A program made the position numbers and the translations under genes. Below are positions 8,184-16,420 of a stretch of 64,000 bases of DNA, piece after piece. The notes under the pieces were generated by a model that saw nothing but the letters and a program-made list of their open reading frames with translations, did no database searches and was not told the origin of the DNA. How positions within the stretch are numbered: the first letter of the stretch is position 1; each line of letters begins with the position of its first letter. The stretch comes from Rhodoblastus sp963703385 (lineage in GTDB: Bacteria > Pseudomonadota > Alphaproteobacteria > Rhizobiales > Beijerinckiaceae). The DNA is taken from the NCBI GenBank assembly GCA_963703385.1, contig OY969816.1, forward strand, positions 3,472,001 to 3,536,000, written 5' to 3'.

Positions 8184-9119
8184 TCAAAAACCTCCACCTT
8201 CGGTCTTCATCCAGGCGGCGCCGCAGGCTTTGGCGAGTTCGCGCACGCGCAGGATATAGCTCTGGCGCTCGGTCACCGAGATCACGCCGCGCGCGTCGAG
8301 CAGGTTGAAGGCGTGGCTCGCCTTGACGCACTGGTCATAGGCCGGCAGCACCATGAGATGATGCCTGGCGTCGCCGTTGTCGCCAAAGGCCAATAACGCC
8401 TTGCATTCGGCCTCGGCGCGGGAAAAATCGCCGAAAAGCTTTTCGACATTGGCGGCCTCGAAATTGTGGCGCGAATATTCCTGCTCGGCCTGCAGGAACA
8501 CGTCGCCGTAAGTGATGCGCGCGTCGCCGTCGAGACCGTTGAAATTCAGGTCATAGACGTTCTCGACGCCCTGCACGTACATGGCGAGGCGCTCCAGGCC
8601 ATAGGTGAGTTCGCCGGAGACGGGGGCGCATTCGACGCCCGCCACCTGCTGGAAATAGGTGAATTGCGACACTTCCATGCCGTCGCACCAGCATTCCCAG
8701 CCCAGCCCCCAGGCCCCGAGAGTCGGGCTTTCCCAATCGTCCTCGACGAAGCGGATGTCATGGAGCGCGGAATCGACGCCGATCGCCGCCAGCGATTGCA
8801 GATAAAGCTCCTGCAGATTGTCCGGGCTCGGTTTGAGGATGACCTGAAACTGATAATAATGCTGGAGGCGATTGGGATTCTCGCCATAGCGCCCGTCCTT
8901 GGGACGGCGCGAGGGTTGCACATAGGCGGCCCGCCAGGGCTTCTTGCCCAGCGAACGCAGGGTGGTGGCCGGATGGAAGGTGCCGGCGCCGACTTCCATG
9001 TCATAGGGCTGGAGAATGACCGCGCCCTGGCGCGCCCAGAAATTTTGCAGAGTCAGGATCAGACCCTGGAAACTCTTTTTCGGGTCGAGGGATGGGCTTG
9101 GCGTAGCGGCTTGGGTCAT
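8184..9119 (-). CDS. glyQ: Glycine--tRNA ligase alpha subunit
   Basis: Catalytic alpha subunit of the tetrameric glycyl-tRNA synthetase, 311 residues, close to the usual 300. Class II synthetase motifs are visible: FWARQGAVILQPYDMEVGAGTF, then AYVQPSRRPKDGRYGENPNR (motif 2 region), HDIRFVEDDWESPTLGAWGLG, and YGLERLAMYVQGV. It is first in a glyQ-glyS operon. The start ATG at 9119 is followed by a 15-residue variable leader, which is normal for this family. Confidence 0.97.
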   Translation of the reverse strand: MTQAATPSPSLDPKKSFQGLILTLQNFWARQGAVILQPYDMEVGAGTFHPATTLRSLGKKPWRAAYVQPSRRPKDGRYGENPNRLQHYYQFQVILKPSPDNLQELYLQSLAAIGVDSALHDIRFVEDDWESPTLGAWGLGWECWCDGMEVSQFTYFQQVAGVECAPVSGELTYGLERLAMYVQGVENVYDLNFNGLDGDARITYGDVFLQAEQEYSRHNFEAANVEKLFGDFSRAEAECKALLAFGDNGDARHHLMVLPAYDQCVKASHAFNLLDARGVISVTERQSYILRVRELAKACGAAWMKTEGGGF

Positions 9120-9318
9120 CGCGCGATCGGGTTTCGATTTGGGCGGGTCTGGGCAGGCGGCGCAACCTAAAGGGCGGGACAGGGCCGGTCAACACGGGCG
9201 CGGCGCGGCCTCGTTCATAAAATTTTTTTCATGTTGGAACAGCGCCTTGCCGCCGGCGTTGCCCCTGCAAGGGACATTGGCGCCGAGGATGGCGCGTCTG
9301 TTTCGGGAGATTTTCGAC

Positions 9319-9711
9319 ATGACCCTTTTAGCTCACATTCCCAAAGCCGCGATGATCGCGGCGGGCGTCGCGCTTGGCGCGCTGGCCTATGCGCCTTCCG
9401 CCCAGGCCTTTGGCGGCCACGGCGGCGGCGGCCATTTCGGCGGCGGCCATTTCGGCGGCGGCGGCTTCCACGGTGGTGGTTTTGGCGGCTTCCGCGGCGG
9501 CGGCTTCGGCCGGGGCGGCTTCGGCCGGGGCGGCTACGGCGGCTACGGCGGCTACGGCTGGGGCGGCTGGGGCTTGCCCTTTATCGGCTGGGATTATAGC
9601 CCCTATGACGACTACGGCTATTACGGCGACGATTACCAGACCTGCACCTTGCGGCGGGTCCATGTGCACACCGTCCATGGCTGGCGCTGGCGCACCTACG
9701 AATATTGCTGA
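9319..9711 (+). CDS. Secreted glycine/histidine-rich protein A (tandem paralogue)
   Basis: A 130-residue protein with a clear signal peptide ending at about residue 31 (AGVALGALAYAPSAQA). The mature part is a Gly/His/Phe-rich tract of GGHFGG and GGFHGG units, passing into Gly/Arg/Tyr and Gly/Tyr/Trp runs. It closes with a compact motif, CTLRRVHVHTVHGWRWR, ending in a terminal Cys. The same closing motif is present in the next gene, so the two are paralogues. Function is unknown; glycine/histidine-rich exported proteins can bind metals or surfaces, but nothing here proves it. Transcription probably ends at the terminator at 9773-9807. Confidence 0.75.
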   Translation: MTLLAHIPKAAMIAAGVALGALAYAPSAQAFGGHGGGGHFGGGHFGGGGFHGGGFGGFRGGGFGRGGFGRGGYGGYGGYGWGGWGLPFIGWDYSPYDDYGYYGDDYQTCTLRRVHVHTVHGWRWRTYEYC

Positions 9712-9772
9712 CGTCGGCCGTTGAATCGCCGGATCGTCGGCGTGGCCAAAACCTTCTTCAGCCTGACTCGGG

Positions 9773-9807
9773 CGGCTTCCCCGTTTTCGGACGGGAGCCG
9801 CTTTTTT
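9773..9807 (+). terminator. Rho-independent terminator after the first Gly-rich gene
   Basis: A GC-rich hairpin (CGGCTTCCCCG and CGGGAGCCG, with one bulge) is followed by CTTTTTT. It lies 62 bp beyond the stop codon of the first glycine-rich gene. Confidence 0.65.
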
Positions 9808-9923
9808 CGTGCGCCATCGCCGCCGCGCGGCGCTTTTGGGAACGAAAGCATGGCCATTGCGTTCAGCGAAGGTTCAGGAGCGCAGCAATATATTCCCGGC
9901 ATCGGTTATGAGGAGGTTTCGCC

Positions 9924-10280
9924 ATGGCGATATCGAAGAGTGTGATCAAGACCCTGTCTCTGGCGGCGATGACGGCGGGCGCGCTGCTGCTTTCCGAACC
10001 GGCTTTCGCCTTCCACGGCGGCGGCGGCGGTTTTCACGGTGGTGGCTTTCATGGCGGCGGCTTTCATGGCGGCGGCTGGGGTCGCGGCGGCTATGGGGGC
10101 TACGGCGGCTGGGGATATGGCGGCTGGGGCTATCCCTACTACGGCTGGGGTTATCCCTATTACGGCTGGGATGACGATTATTACGGCGGTCCCGTCTATT
10201 CCCAATGCACGATCCGGCGCGTCCATGTGCACACAAGCTACGGCTGGCGCTGGCGCCGGGTGCGCTATTGCTATCAATGA
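9924..10280 (+). CDS. Secreted glycine/histidine-rich protein B (tandem paralogue)
   Basis: A 118-residue paralogue of the preceding gene. A signal peptide (LSLAAMTAGALLLSEPAFA) leads into FHGGGF repeats, then a GGYGGYGG and PYYGWGYPYYGW aromatic tract. The C-terminal motif is CTIRRVHVHTSYGWRWR followed by a Cys four residues from the end. Two Cys residues bracket this motif in both paralogues, so a disulfide-closed C-terminal module is plausible. A good ribosome site (GAGGAGG) lies just upstream of ATG 9924. It has its own terminator, so the pair may be separately transcribed. Confidence 0.78.
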   Translation: MAISKSVIKTLSLAAMTAGALLLSEPAFAFHGGGGGFHGGGFHGGGFHGGGWGRGGYGGYGGWGYGGWGYPYYGWGYPYYGWDDDYYGGPVYSQCTIRRVHVHTSYGWRWRRVRYCYQ

Positions 10281-10291
10281 GGCTCTGGCGG

Positions 10292-10313
10292 AACCGGCCT
10301 GCGGGCCGGTTTT
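10292..10313 (+). terminator. Rho-independent terminator after the second Gly-rich gene
   Basis: A perfect 8-bp stem AACCGGCC / GGCCGGTT around a 4-nt loop, followed by a short T-run. It lies between the second glycine-rich gene and the convergent methyltransferase. Confidence 0.65.
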
Positions 10314-10316
10314 GCT

Positions 10317-11079
10317 TCAATCCTCGAAGATCCGGCGGCCGTGACGGTGAATGGCCTCCGCCACAGGGGTGAAGCGTCCATCCGCTTCGTGCAGGACAAG
10401 GCCAGGCAGCAGGGCGAGCGGGGCTTTGGAGCCCTTGCGCCCGCGCAGGATCACCCGCATCGCCTTCTCGCCCGCTCGCGGAAAGACCGGAAGCACGCGC
10501 AACGCGCCGAGCCGGCCGCTCGTTGCGGCGAGCAGGTCGGCCAGCGCATCGGCCCGATGAATGGCGACAAGAACTCCCTTGGGGACGCAGAAGGCCGAGC
10601 GCGGCGCGCAGCCATTTCTCCACGCCGCCCTGGTCCAGCACATGGGCCATGGCGCGGTCCGGGTCGGGCGAGGCCCGCGCCGCGCCAGGCGCAAGATAAG
10701 GCGGATTGGTGACGACCAGATCGGCCGCCTCGACCAAGCCTTCGGCCTTCCGCGCGGCGCCGTCGAACAGATCGGCCTCGACCACGCGGGCGCGCCCTTC
10801 CAGCTTGTTGAGCGGGATATTTTCCCGGGCCAGCGCCGCGGCGGCAGGGTTCTTTTCCAGCAGCGCGACCTGCGCTTCGGGATTCCACAACGCTAGAGCG
10901 AGGCCCACCGCGCCGACGCCCGCGCCGGCGTCCACGATCAGGCCGCCCGCGATTTTGGGCGCGGCGGCGGCGAGCAGGACCGCGTCGGCGCCGACGCGAT
11001 GGCCGCGCGGCGGCTGGCGCAGGCGCAGGCTTCCGTCGAACAGGCCGTCGATTTCAGGTTTCGCGCAATTCACCGCCAA
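10317..11079 (-). pseudogene. tRNA1(Val) adenine-N6-methyltransferase-like gene, interrupted by a one-base frameshift
   Basis: A class I SAM-dependent methyltransferase of the TrmN6/YfiC type, which would methylate an adenine in tRNA. The N-terminal part reads LRLRQPPRGHRVGADAVLLAA, then IVDAGAGVGAVGLALA (SAM-binding motif I) and DLVVTNPPYLAPG (catalytic NPPY). After LGLLRP the frame changes, and the rest (KGVLVAIHRADALADLL to GRRIFED) continues in another frame. One extra base in the run of four G at 10581-10584 (plus strand) accounts for this. The total length, 763 nt, is 254 codons plus one base. Both halves are otherwise well conserved, so a sequence error or very recent mutation is likely. 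Its start overlaps the end of the DUF2007 gene by 26 bp. Confidence 0.8.
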
Positions 11080-11278
11080 AGCCGGCCTCCCGCAACACGC
11101 GCCGGGCCTTGTCCGCCTCGTCGCCGGCGACGCAGACGCGACGTTGCAGGAAGCCGGCGGAGCCCTCGAGCACGCTCATGTGCTGATCGGCGACGAAATA
11201 ATGGACGCCCGCCTCGCGTAGAACCGCCTCGACGGCGGAGATCAGGACGATGTCGTTGGTGCGGATCAATTCGATCAT
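11054..11278 (-). CDS. DUF2007 family protein
   Basis: A 74-residue soluble protein of the DUF2007 family (putative signal-transducing protein). It starts MIELIRTNDIVLISAVEAVL and shows the ferredoxin-like pattern with HYFVADQHMSVLEGS and a C-terminal RRVCVAGDEADKARRVL helix. In many alphaproteobacteria this gene sits next to a trmN6-like methyltransferase, as here, where its 3' end overlaps the methyltransferase start and suggests translational coupling. The real function is unknown. It is divergent from the polyprenyl synthase gene. Confidence 0.85.
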   Translation of the reverse strand: MIELIRTNDIVLISAVEAVLREAGVHYFVADQHMSVLEGSAGFLQRRVCVAGDEADKARRVLREAGFGGELRET

Positions 11279-11402
11279 GATCGGGCCTGCAAGCGCTTCA
11301 AAAAGCATAGACTCGCGTGGAAAAGCCGGCAACAGGCGCGAGCGGAGCCCGTTGTCCCGTCCGCGACGAAAAAGCGGCTTTCCCTTTCCACCTCGCGGCA
11401 CT

Positions 11403-12449
11403 ATGGTCGCGTCCACCAATCGAGAGGAACGCGCTTTGGGTCTGGTCCTAGCTTTCGACGAAAAATCCGGCGATTCCGGTTTGGAGCGGCTCGTCGCCCT
11501 CGTCGCGCAGGATATGAACCGGGTCAACCAGACTATTCTCGCGCGCACCGGCTCCGATGTGGCGATGATCCCGGAAGTCGCCAATCATCTGATTTCCTCG
11601 GGCGGCAAGCGCCTGCGGCCGATGCTGGTGCTCGCCGCCGCCGGGCTCGCCGGCTACAAGGGCGAGGGGCACGTCAAACTCGCCGCGGCGGTCGAATTCA
11701 TGCATACCGCAACGCTTCTGCATGACGATGTCGTGGACGAGAGCGACATGCGCCGCGGCAAGCTTGCGGCGCGTATGCTGTGGGGCAACGAAGCCAGCGT
11801 TCTCGTCGGCGATTTTCTGCTCGGCCAGGCCTTCCGCATGATGGTCGAGGTCGGCTCGCTCGCTTGTCTCGACGTGCTGTCGGTCGCCGCCACGGTGATC
11901 GCCGAAGGCGAGGTGATGCAGCTTTCCGCCGCCAAGGACACCCAGACCACCGAAGACGCCTATCTCGCGGTGATTCGCGCCAAGACGGCGGAACTGTTCG
12001 CCGCTGCGGCGGAAATCGGCCCGACGGTGACGAACCGCCCCAAGGCCGAGATCGAGGCCTGCCGCGCCTATGGCATGAATCTCGGCGTCGCCTTCCAGCT
12101 CATCGACGACGCCCTCGACTACGGCGGCCACGCGGCCAAGCTGGGCAAGAATGTCGGCGACGATTTCCGCGAGGGCAAGATCACTTTGCCGGTGGTTCTC
12201 TCGTTCCGGCGCGGGTCGGAAACCGAGCGCGCCTTCTGGAAGCGGGCGCTGGAAGAGGGCCAGATCGCCGACGGCGACCTCGAACATGCGCATTCACTGA
12301 TGAAAAAGCATCGCGCCCTGGAAGATACGGTCGAGCGCGCCCGTCATTACGGTGCCATGGCCCGCGACGCCCTTGGCATTTTCAGCGACTCGCCCTGGAA
12401 AAAGGCGCTGCTCGACGCGGTCGATTTCTGCATCGCCCGCGCGCACTGA
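11403..12449 (+). CDS. Polyprenyl (octaprenyl-type) diphosphate synthase
   Basis: A 348-residue trans-prenyltransferase that would build the isoprenoid side chain of ubiquinone from IPP units. Diagnostic motifs are SGGKRLRPML, the first Asp-rich motif LLHDDVVDESDMRRG, and the second LIDDALDYGG, with GDDFREGKITLPV following. The long alpha-helical body and length match IspB-type octa/decaprenyl synthases; the chain length cannot be read from sequence alone. ATG 11403 was chosen over an upstream in-frame GTG because it gives the normal N-terminus. It is convergent with amtB, 12 bp between stops. A second prenyl synthase, ispA, lies at the right edge of the window. Confidence 0.93.
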   Translation: MVASTNREERALGLVLAFDEKSGDSGLERLVALVAQDMNRVNQTILARTGSDVAMIPEVANHLISSGGKRLRPMLVLAAAGLAGYKGEGHVKLAAAVEFMHTATLLHDDVVDESDMRRGKLAARMLWGNEASVLVGDFLLGQAFRMMVEVGSLACLDVLSVAATVIAEGEVMQLSAAKDTQTTEDAYLAVIRAKTAELFAAAAEIGPTVTNRPKAEIEACRAYGMNLGVAFQLIDDALDYGGHAAKLGKNVGDDFREGKITLPVVLSFRRGSETERAFWKRALEEGQIADGDLEHAHSLMKKHRALEDTVERARHYGAMARDALGIFSDSPWKKALLDAVDFCIARAH

Positions 12450-12461
12450 GGCAGATTTCGT

Positions 12462-13850
12462 TTACTGCACCGTTTCACTGTGGAGAGCGAGGTCGAGGCC
12501 TTCGGTCTCGGCGTCCGGGCTGACCCGCAAGCCGATCGTGAAAGCGATCAGTTTCAGAATGATCAGCGAGACGATGGCGTCATAGGCGGCGACAATGGCG
12601 ACGCCGATGATCTGGTTCACGACTTGATGCGGGTTGCCTTCGATCCAGCCCGGCGTCCCGCCATATTGTGAAATGGCGAAAACGCCGGTCAGGATCGCGC
12701 CGGTGGCGCCGCCGACGCCGTGGACGCCGAAGCAATCCAAAGCGTCGTCATAGCCAAAGGCGGCCTTGAGGCGCGTCGCCGCGAGATAGCAGAAAACGCC
12801 GGCGACAGCGCCGATGACGAGCGCCCCCGCCGGACCGACGAAGCCGGACGCCGGCGTGATCGCGACCAGTCCGGCGACAGCGCCCGAACAGACGCCGACG
12901 AGGGTCGGTTTTTTCGCCACGATCCATTCGGCGAACATCCAAGCCAGACCGGCGGTCGCGGTGGCGATCTGAGTGACCGCCATGGCCATGCCCGCCTGCA
13001 TTCCCGCGCTCACGGCCGAACCGGCGTTGAATCCGAACCAGCCGACCCACAAAAGCGAGGCGCCGATAAAAGTCAGCACGACGTTATGCGGCGGGCCGGC
13101 GTCCTGGCGGCGGCCGAGCATCAAGGCGCACATCAGGCCGGCGACGCCGGAATTGACGTGAACGACCGTGCCGCCGGCAAAATCCAGCACTTTGACAAAA
13201 GCGGAGTCGTTCGTGCTGTTGAGAAAACCGTCCGGGCCCCACACCCAGTGGGCGATCGGCGCATAAACGAAAACCGCCCACAGGCCGATGAACCACATCA
13301 TCGCCGAGAATTTCATCCTTTCCGCGAAAGCGCCGGCGATGAGAGCCGGCGTGATGATGGCGAAAGTCATCTGGAAGCAGATATAGACGGTTTCGGGAAT
13401 GGTCGGGGCCAGAGGATTGGGATTGCCGATCCCCTTGGCGGAATCGCTCAATATGCCCTGCAGGAAGGCGCGATCGAAGCCACCGACGAAAGGCGTTCCG
13501 GCGCGGAAGGCCAGGGAATAGGTGACGACGGTGAAGAGTACAGTGACCAGGCAGGTGATGACGAAACTGGTCATAACCGCGTCGCCGACATTTTTTTTGC
13601 GCACCAGGCCACCATAGAACAGGCCGAGGCCGGGCACGGTCATCATCAGAACCAGCGCCATCGACGTCAGCATCCAGGCCGTGTCGCCGGAATTGGGCGT
13701 GCAGTTGATCAAGGTCTTGGCGTCGCAGGCCGGCGGCGGGGCTGCAGCCTGCGCCGCCGCGCCGCCGGCCGAGATGAGAAGCGCGCCGGCCGCGAAAAGG
13801 CCGTGACGCAAGGTCGCTGACAGGTCCTGAACCGTTACGCCGCGCATCAT
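12462..13850 (-). CDS. amtB: Ammonium transporter AmtB
   Basis: A 462-residue ammonium channel of the inner membrane. A signal-peptide-like N-terminus (GLFAAGALLISAGGAAAQA) precedes eleven predicted membrane segments beginning DTAWMLTSMALVLMMTVPGLGLFYGGLVRKKN, given here only as the region at about residues 48-80. Pore residues are recognisable: the first conserved His in GGTVVHVNSGVAGL and the second in DCFGVHGVGGATG, and the Phe/Trp-rich periplasmic gate. The start is the first of two consecutive ATG codons (13850), preceded by a purine-rich GAGAGGGG site. It lies 49 bp downstream of glnK on the same strand, forming the widespread glnK-amtB operon, in which GlnK plugs the channel when nitrogen is plentiful. 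Confidence 0.97.
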   Translation of the reverse strand: MMRGVTVQDLSATLRHGLFAAGALLISAGGAAAQAAAPPPACDAKTLINCTPNSGDTAWMLTSMALVLMMTVPGLGLFYGGLVRKKNVGDAVMTSFVITCLVTVLFTVVTYSLAFRAGTPFVGGFDRAFLQGILSDSAKGIGNPNPLAPTIPETVYICFQMTFAIITPALIAGAFAERMKFSAMMWFIGLWAVFVYAPIAHWVWGPDGFLNSTNDSAFVKVLDFAGGTVVHVNSGVAGLMCALMLGRRQDAGPPHNVVLTFIGASLLWVGWFGFNAGSAVSAGMQAGMAMAVTQIATATAGLAWMFAEWIVAKKPTLVGVCSGAVAGLVAITPASGFVGPAGALVIGAVAGVFCYLAATRLKAAFGYDDALDCFGVHGVGGATGAILTGVFAISQYGGTPGWIEGNPHQVVNQIIGVAIVAAYDAIVSLIILKLIAFTIGLRVSPDAETEGLDLALHSETVQ

Positions 13851-13899
13851 CGTCGCCCCTCTCCAGCGAGGGCGAACGCCGACATGACCGGCGACGCCG

Positions 13900-14238
13900 C
13901 TACAGCGCCGCCTGGTCGGTTTCGCCCGTGCGAATGCGAAAAGCGCGCTCGACGTCGACGACAAAGATCTTGCCGTCGCCGATCTCACCGGTGCGCGCCG
14001 TATGCATGATCGTTTGGACCACCGCGTCCGCCCGGTCGGCGGGAACCGCAATTTCCACTTTCACTTTCGGGATTGTCTCAACCAGATATTCGGCGCCGCG
14101 GTAGATTTCCTTATGCCCCTTCTGCCGTCCGTAGCCCAAGACCTCCGAGACCGTCATGCCCGCGACCTGCTCCTTGGCCAGAGCCTCGTGCAGTTCGTCC
14201 AGTTTGAAGGGTTTGATGATGGCGATAATCAATTTCAC
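13900..14238 (-). CDS. glnK: Nitrogen regulatory protein P-II (GlnK type)
   Basis: A 112-residue PII protein, exactly the family length. It begins with GTG 14238 (VKLIIAIIKPFKLDEL) behind a strong GGGGGAGG ribosome site. Tyr51, the uridylylation site, sits in the T-loop GHKEIYRGAEYLVE. The B- and C-loop motifs TGEIGDGKIFV and RIRTGE are intact. It senses ATP/ADP and 2-oxoglutarate and binds AmtB, encoded next. Its modifying enzyme GlnD is encoded at 58163-60965. The upstream 185 bp is AT-rich, but I could not assign a sigma-54 promoter with confidence. Confidence 0.97.
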   Translation of the reverse strand: MKLIIAIIKPFKLDELHEALAKEQVAGMTVSEVLGYGRQKGHKEIYRGAEYLVETIPKVKVEIAVPADRADAVVQTIMHTARTGEIGDGKIFVVDVERAFRIRTGETDQAAL

Positions 14239-14424
14239 GGCACCGCCTCCCCCTTTCCAGAGGTTGTGCTTGCTGTCCTGCCGCCCTACAACACTATCTA
14301 TTCTGCTACGAAACACACAGATGTGCAATAAATTTAATCTAAAAAGAAAATAAGCACGAATTTATGCAGTAATGTCGTCCTCTTCCCTACAATACAAACT
14401 TTCATATGGCTAAGGCTTGGCGAT

Positions 14425-16305
14425 CTATATTTCGGTCGCTCGCACCAAAAGCTCGTCGCGTTCGTGGCGCATCGCTTCTGTTTCGGGCGAGGGCGCGGCG
14501 AAAGCGTCGTCGCCCGGGGAAGCCGCTGCTTCTTGCTCGCGCAGTTGCCGGCGCCACAAAGCGGCATAGGCGCCGTCAAGCGCGAGCAGGCTTTCATGAT
14601 TTCCGCGCTCGACCACCTTGCCCTCGTCTAGCACCAGGATTTCGTCGGCATGGACGATTGTCGACAGGCGATGGGCGATGACGATCGTCGTGCGCCCGCG
14701 CGCGGCTTCGTCCAGCGCCGCCTGAATGTCGCGCTCGGTCACGGTGTCGAGGGCGCTGGTCGCCTCGTCGAGCACCAGAATCGGCGGCGCCTTGAGGACG
14801 GTGCGGGCGATGGCGACACGCTGCTTCTCGCCGCCCGAGAGTTTCAGGCCCCGCTCGCCGACCTGGGCGTCATAGCCGCCGGGCGCGCTTTCGATGAAAC
14901 GGTCGATCTGCGCGAGGCGGGCGGCCTCGCGCATCTCGGCCTCGCTCGCGTCGGGGCGGCCATAAAGAATGTTGTAGCGGATCGTGTCGTTGAACAGGAC
15001 ATTGTCCTGCGGCACCATGCCGAGCGCGCCGCGCAGCGAGGCCAGCGACACTTTCGTGATGTCCTGGCCGTCGATCAGGATGCGGCCCTGCTGGGGATCG
15101 AAAAAACGGAAAATCAGCCGCGAGATTGTCGATTTCCCGGCGCCGGAGGCGCCGACGAGCGCAAGGGTGCGGCCGGCGGGGACCTCGAAGCTGATTCCGC
15201 GCAAAATCAGCCGCGCCGGATCATAGGCGAAATGGACGTCCTCGAAGCGCAGCACGCCCTCCGTCACCTTGAGCGGCGGCGCATCGGGAGCCTCGGCGAT
15301 CTCGTTGGGCTGTTTCAGGATCTCGAACATCATGTCGATGTCCAGGATCGCCTGCTTGGTCTCGCGATAGAGAGTGCCCATGAAATTGAGCGGTTGGTAA
15401 AGCTGGATCATCATGGCGTTGAGCATGACGAAATCGCCGATGCTGTCGCGTCCCGACACGATGCCGCCGATGCTGAGCGCCATCAGCGCGACCATGCCGA
15501 GGGTGAAGATGATGGCCTGGCCGAAATTGAGCACGGCGAGTGAGACATAGCTTTTCACGCTGTTGCGCTCATAGCGCGCCATGGAGCGGTCGTAGCGCGC
15601 GCTCTCACGCTCCTCGGCGCTGAAATATTTGACCGTCTCATAGTTCAGAAGCGAGTTGATCGCCTTGGAATTGGCGTCGGAATCGCTTTCGTTCATCGAG
15701 CGGCGGATGCCGATGCGCCATTGGGTGGCCAGACGCGTATAGGCGAGATAGGCGGCGATGGTCGCTGCCGTGATCGTCGCGTAGCGCCAGTCGAAATGAA
15801 ACAGCATCACCGCGAAAACGAGGATGAACTCCAGCGCCGTCGGCAGGCCGTTGAGCGTGACCATGCGGGACAAAGTCTCGATGGCGTTGCGGCCGCGCTC
15901 CAGCACGCGGGTCAAGGCGCCCGTCTTGCGTTCGAGGTGAAAGCGCATCGGCAGGGCGTGCAGATGAACGAACACGTCCACGGCGAGGCGGCGCACCGCG
16001 TTCATCGCCACATCGGCGAAAACCGCGTCGCGCCCCTGGTTGAAGCCGGCCATGACGATGCGCAGGGCGCCATAGAGCAGGGTCAGCGCGACCGGGCCGG
16101 CGAGGGCGCCCGCGGGAATCGCGCCCTTTTTCATCGCCACCAGCGCGTCGATCGCCCATTTATAGGCGAAAGGCATGGCGATGGTCGCGAGCTTGGCGAG
16201 GATTATCAGGCCGAGGGCGAGGAAAACCCGGCGGCGCAGGTCCGGCCGCGCGGTCGGCCAGATATAGGGCCAGAGTTCGGCCAGGACCGCACCGAGTTCG
16301 TGCAT
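14425..16305 (-). CDS. ABC exporter, Atm1/ABCB7 type (fused membrane and ATPase domains)
   Basis: A half-transporter of 626 residues. The N-terminal membrane domain (about residues 20-320) has six segments and the NSLLNYETVKYFSAEERE stretch typical of Atm1-type exporters, which carry glutathione- or sulfur-linked cargo and have been tied to Fe-S biogenesis and heavy-metal tolerance. The ATPase domain shows Walker A GASGAGKST, Q-loop MVPQDNVLFNDT, signature LSGGEKQRVAIART, Walker B ILVLDEATSALD and H-loop VIAHRLSTI. ATG 16305, preceded by AAAGGCAGGA, is preferred; an in-frame ATG at 16383 would add 26 basic residues. The cargo is inferred from family only. Confidence 0.9.
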   Translation of the reverse strand: MHELGAVLAELWPYIWPTARPDLRRRVFLALGLIILAKLATIAMPFAYKWAIDALVAMKKGAIPAGALAGPVALTLLYGALRIVMAGFNQGRDAVFADVAMNAVRRLAVDVFVHLHALPMRFHLERKTGALTRVLERGRNAIETLSRMVTLNGLPTALEFILVFAVMLFHFDWRYATITAATIAAYLAYTRLATQWRIGIRRSMNESDSDANSKAINSLLNYETVKYFSAEERESARYDRSMARYERNSVKSYVSLAVLNFGQAIIFTLGMVALMALSIGGIVSGRDSIGDFVMLNAMMIQLYQPLNFMGTLYRETKQAILDIDMMFEILKQPNEIAEAPDAPPLKVTEGVLRFEDVHFAYDPARLILRGISFEVPAGRTLALVGASGAGKSTISRLIFRFFDPQQGRILIDGQDITKVSLASLRGALGMVPQDNVLFNDTIRYNILYGRPDASEAEMREAARLAQIDRFIESAPGGYDAQVGERGLKLSGGEKQRVAIARTVLKAPPILVLDEATSALDTVTERDIQAALDEAARGRTTIVIAHRLSTIVHADEILVLDEGKVVERGNHESLLALDGAYAALWRRQLREQEAAASPGDDAFAAPSPETEAMRHERDELLVRATEI

Positions 16306-16420
16306 TCCTGCCTTTGATCGGCGCCTGCCCGCCTCGGTTATGCATCGTCGCCTGCTTGCTCGGGAATTGTCCTGCCTCGCCATATAGGGCTTGTTCGCCG
16401 TCGCGCCAACGCGGCGCGTT

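Noticed and set aside
14239..14424. Possible sigma-54 promoter upstream of glnK
   Set aside because: A GG-N10-GC spacing exists, but the flanking bases do not fit the TGGCAC/TTGCA consensus, and no NtrC-like palindromes were seen.
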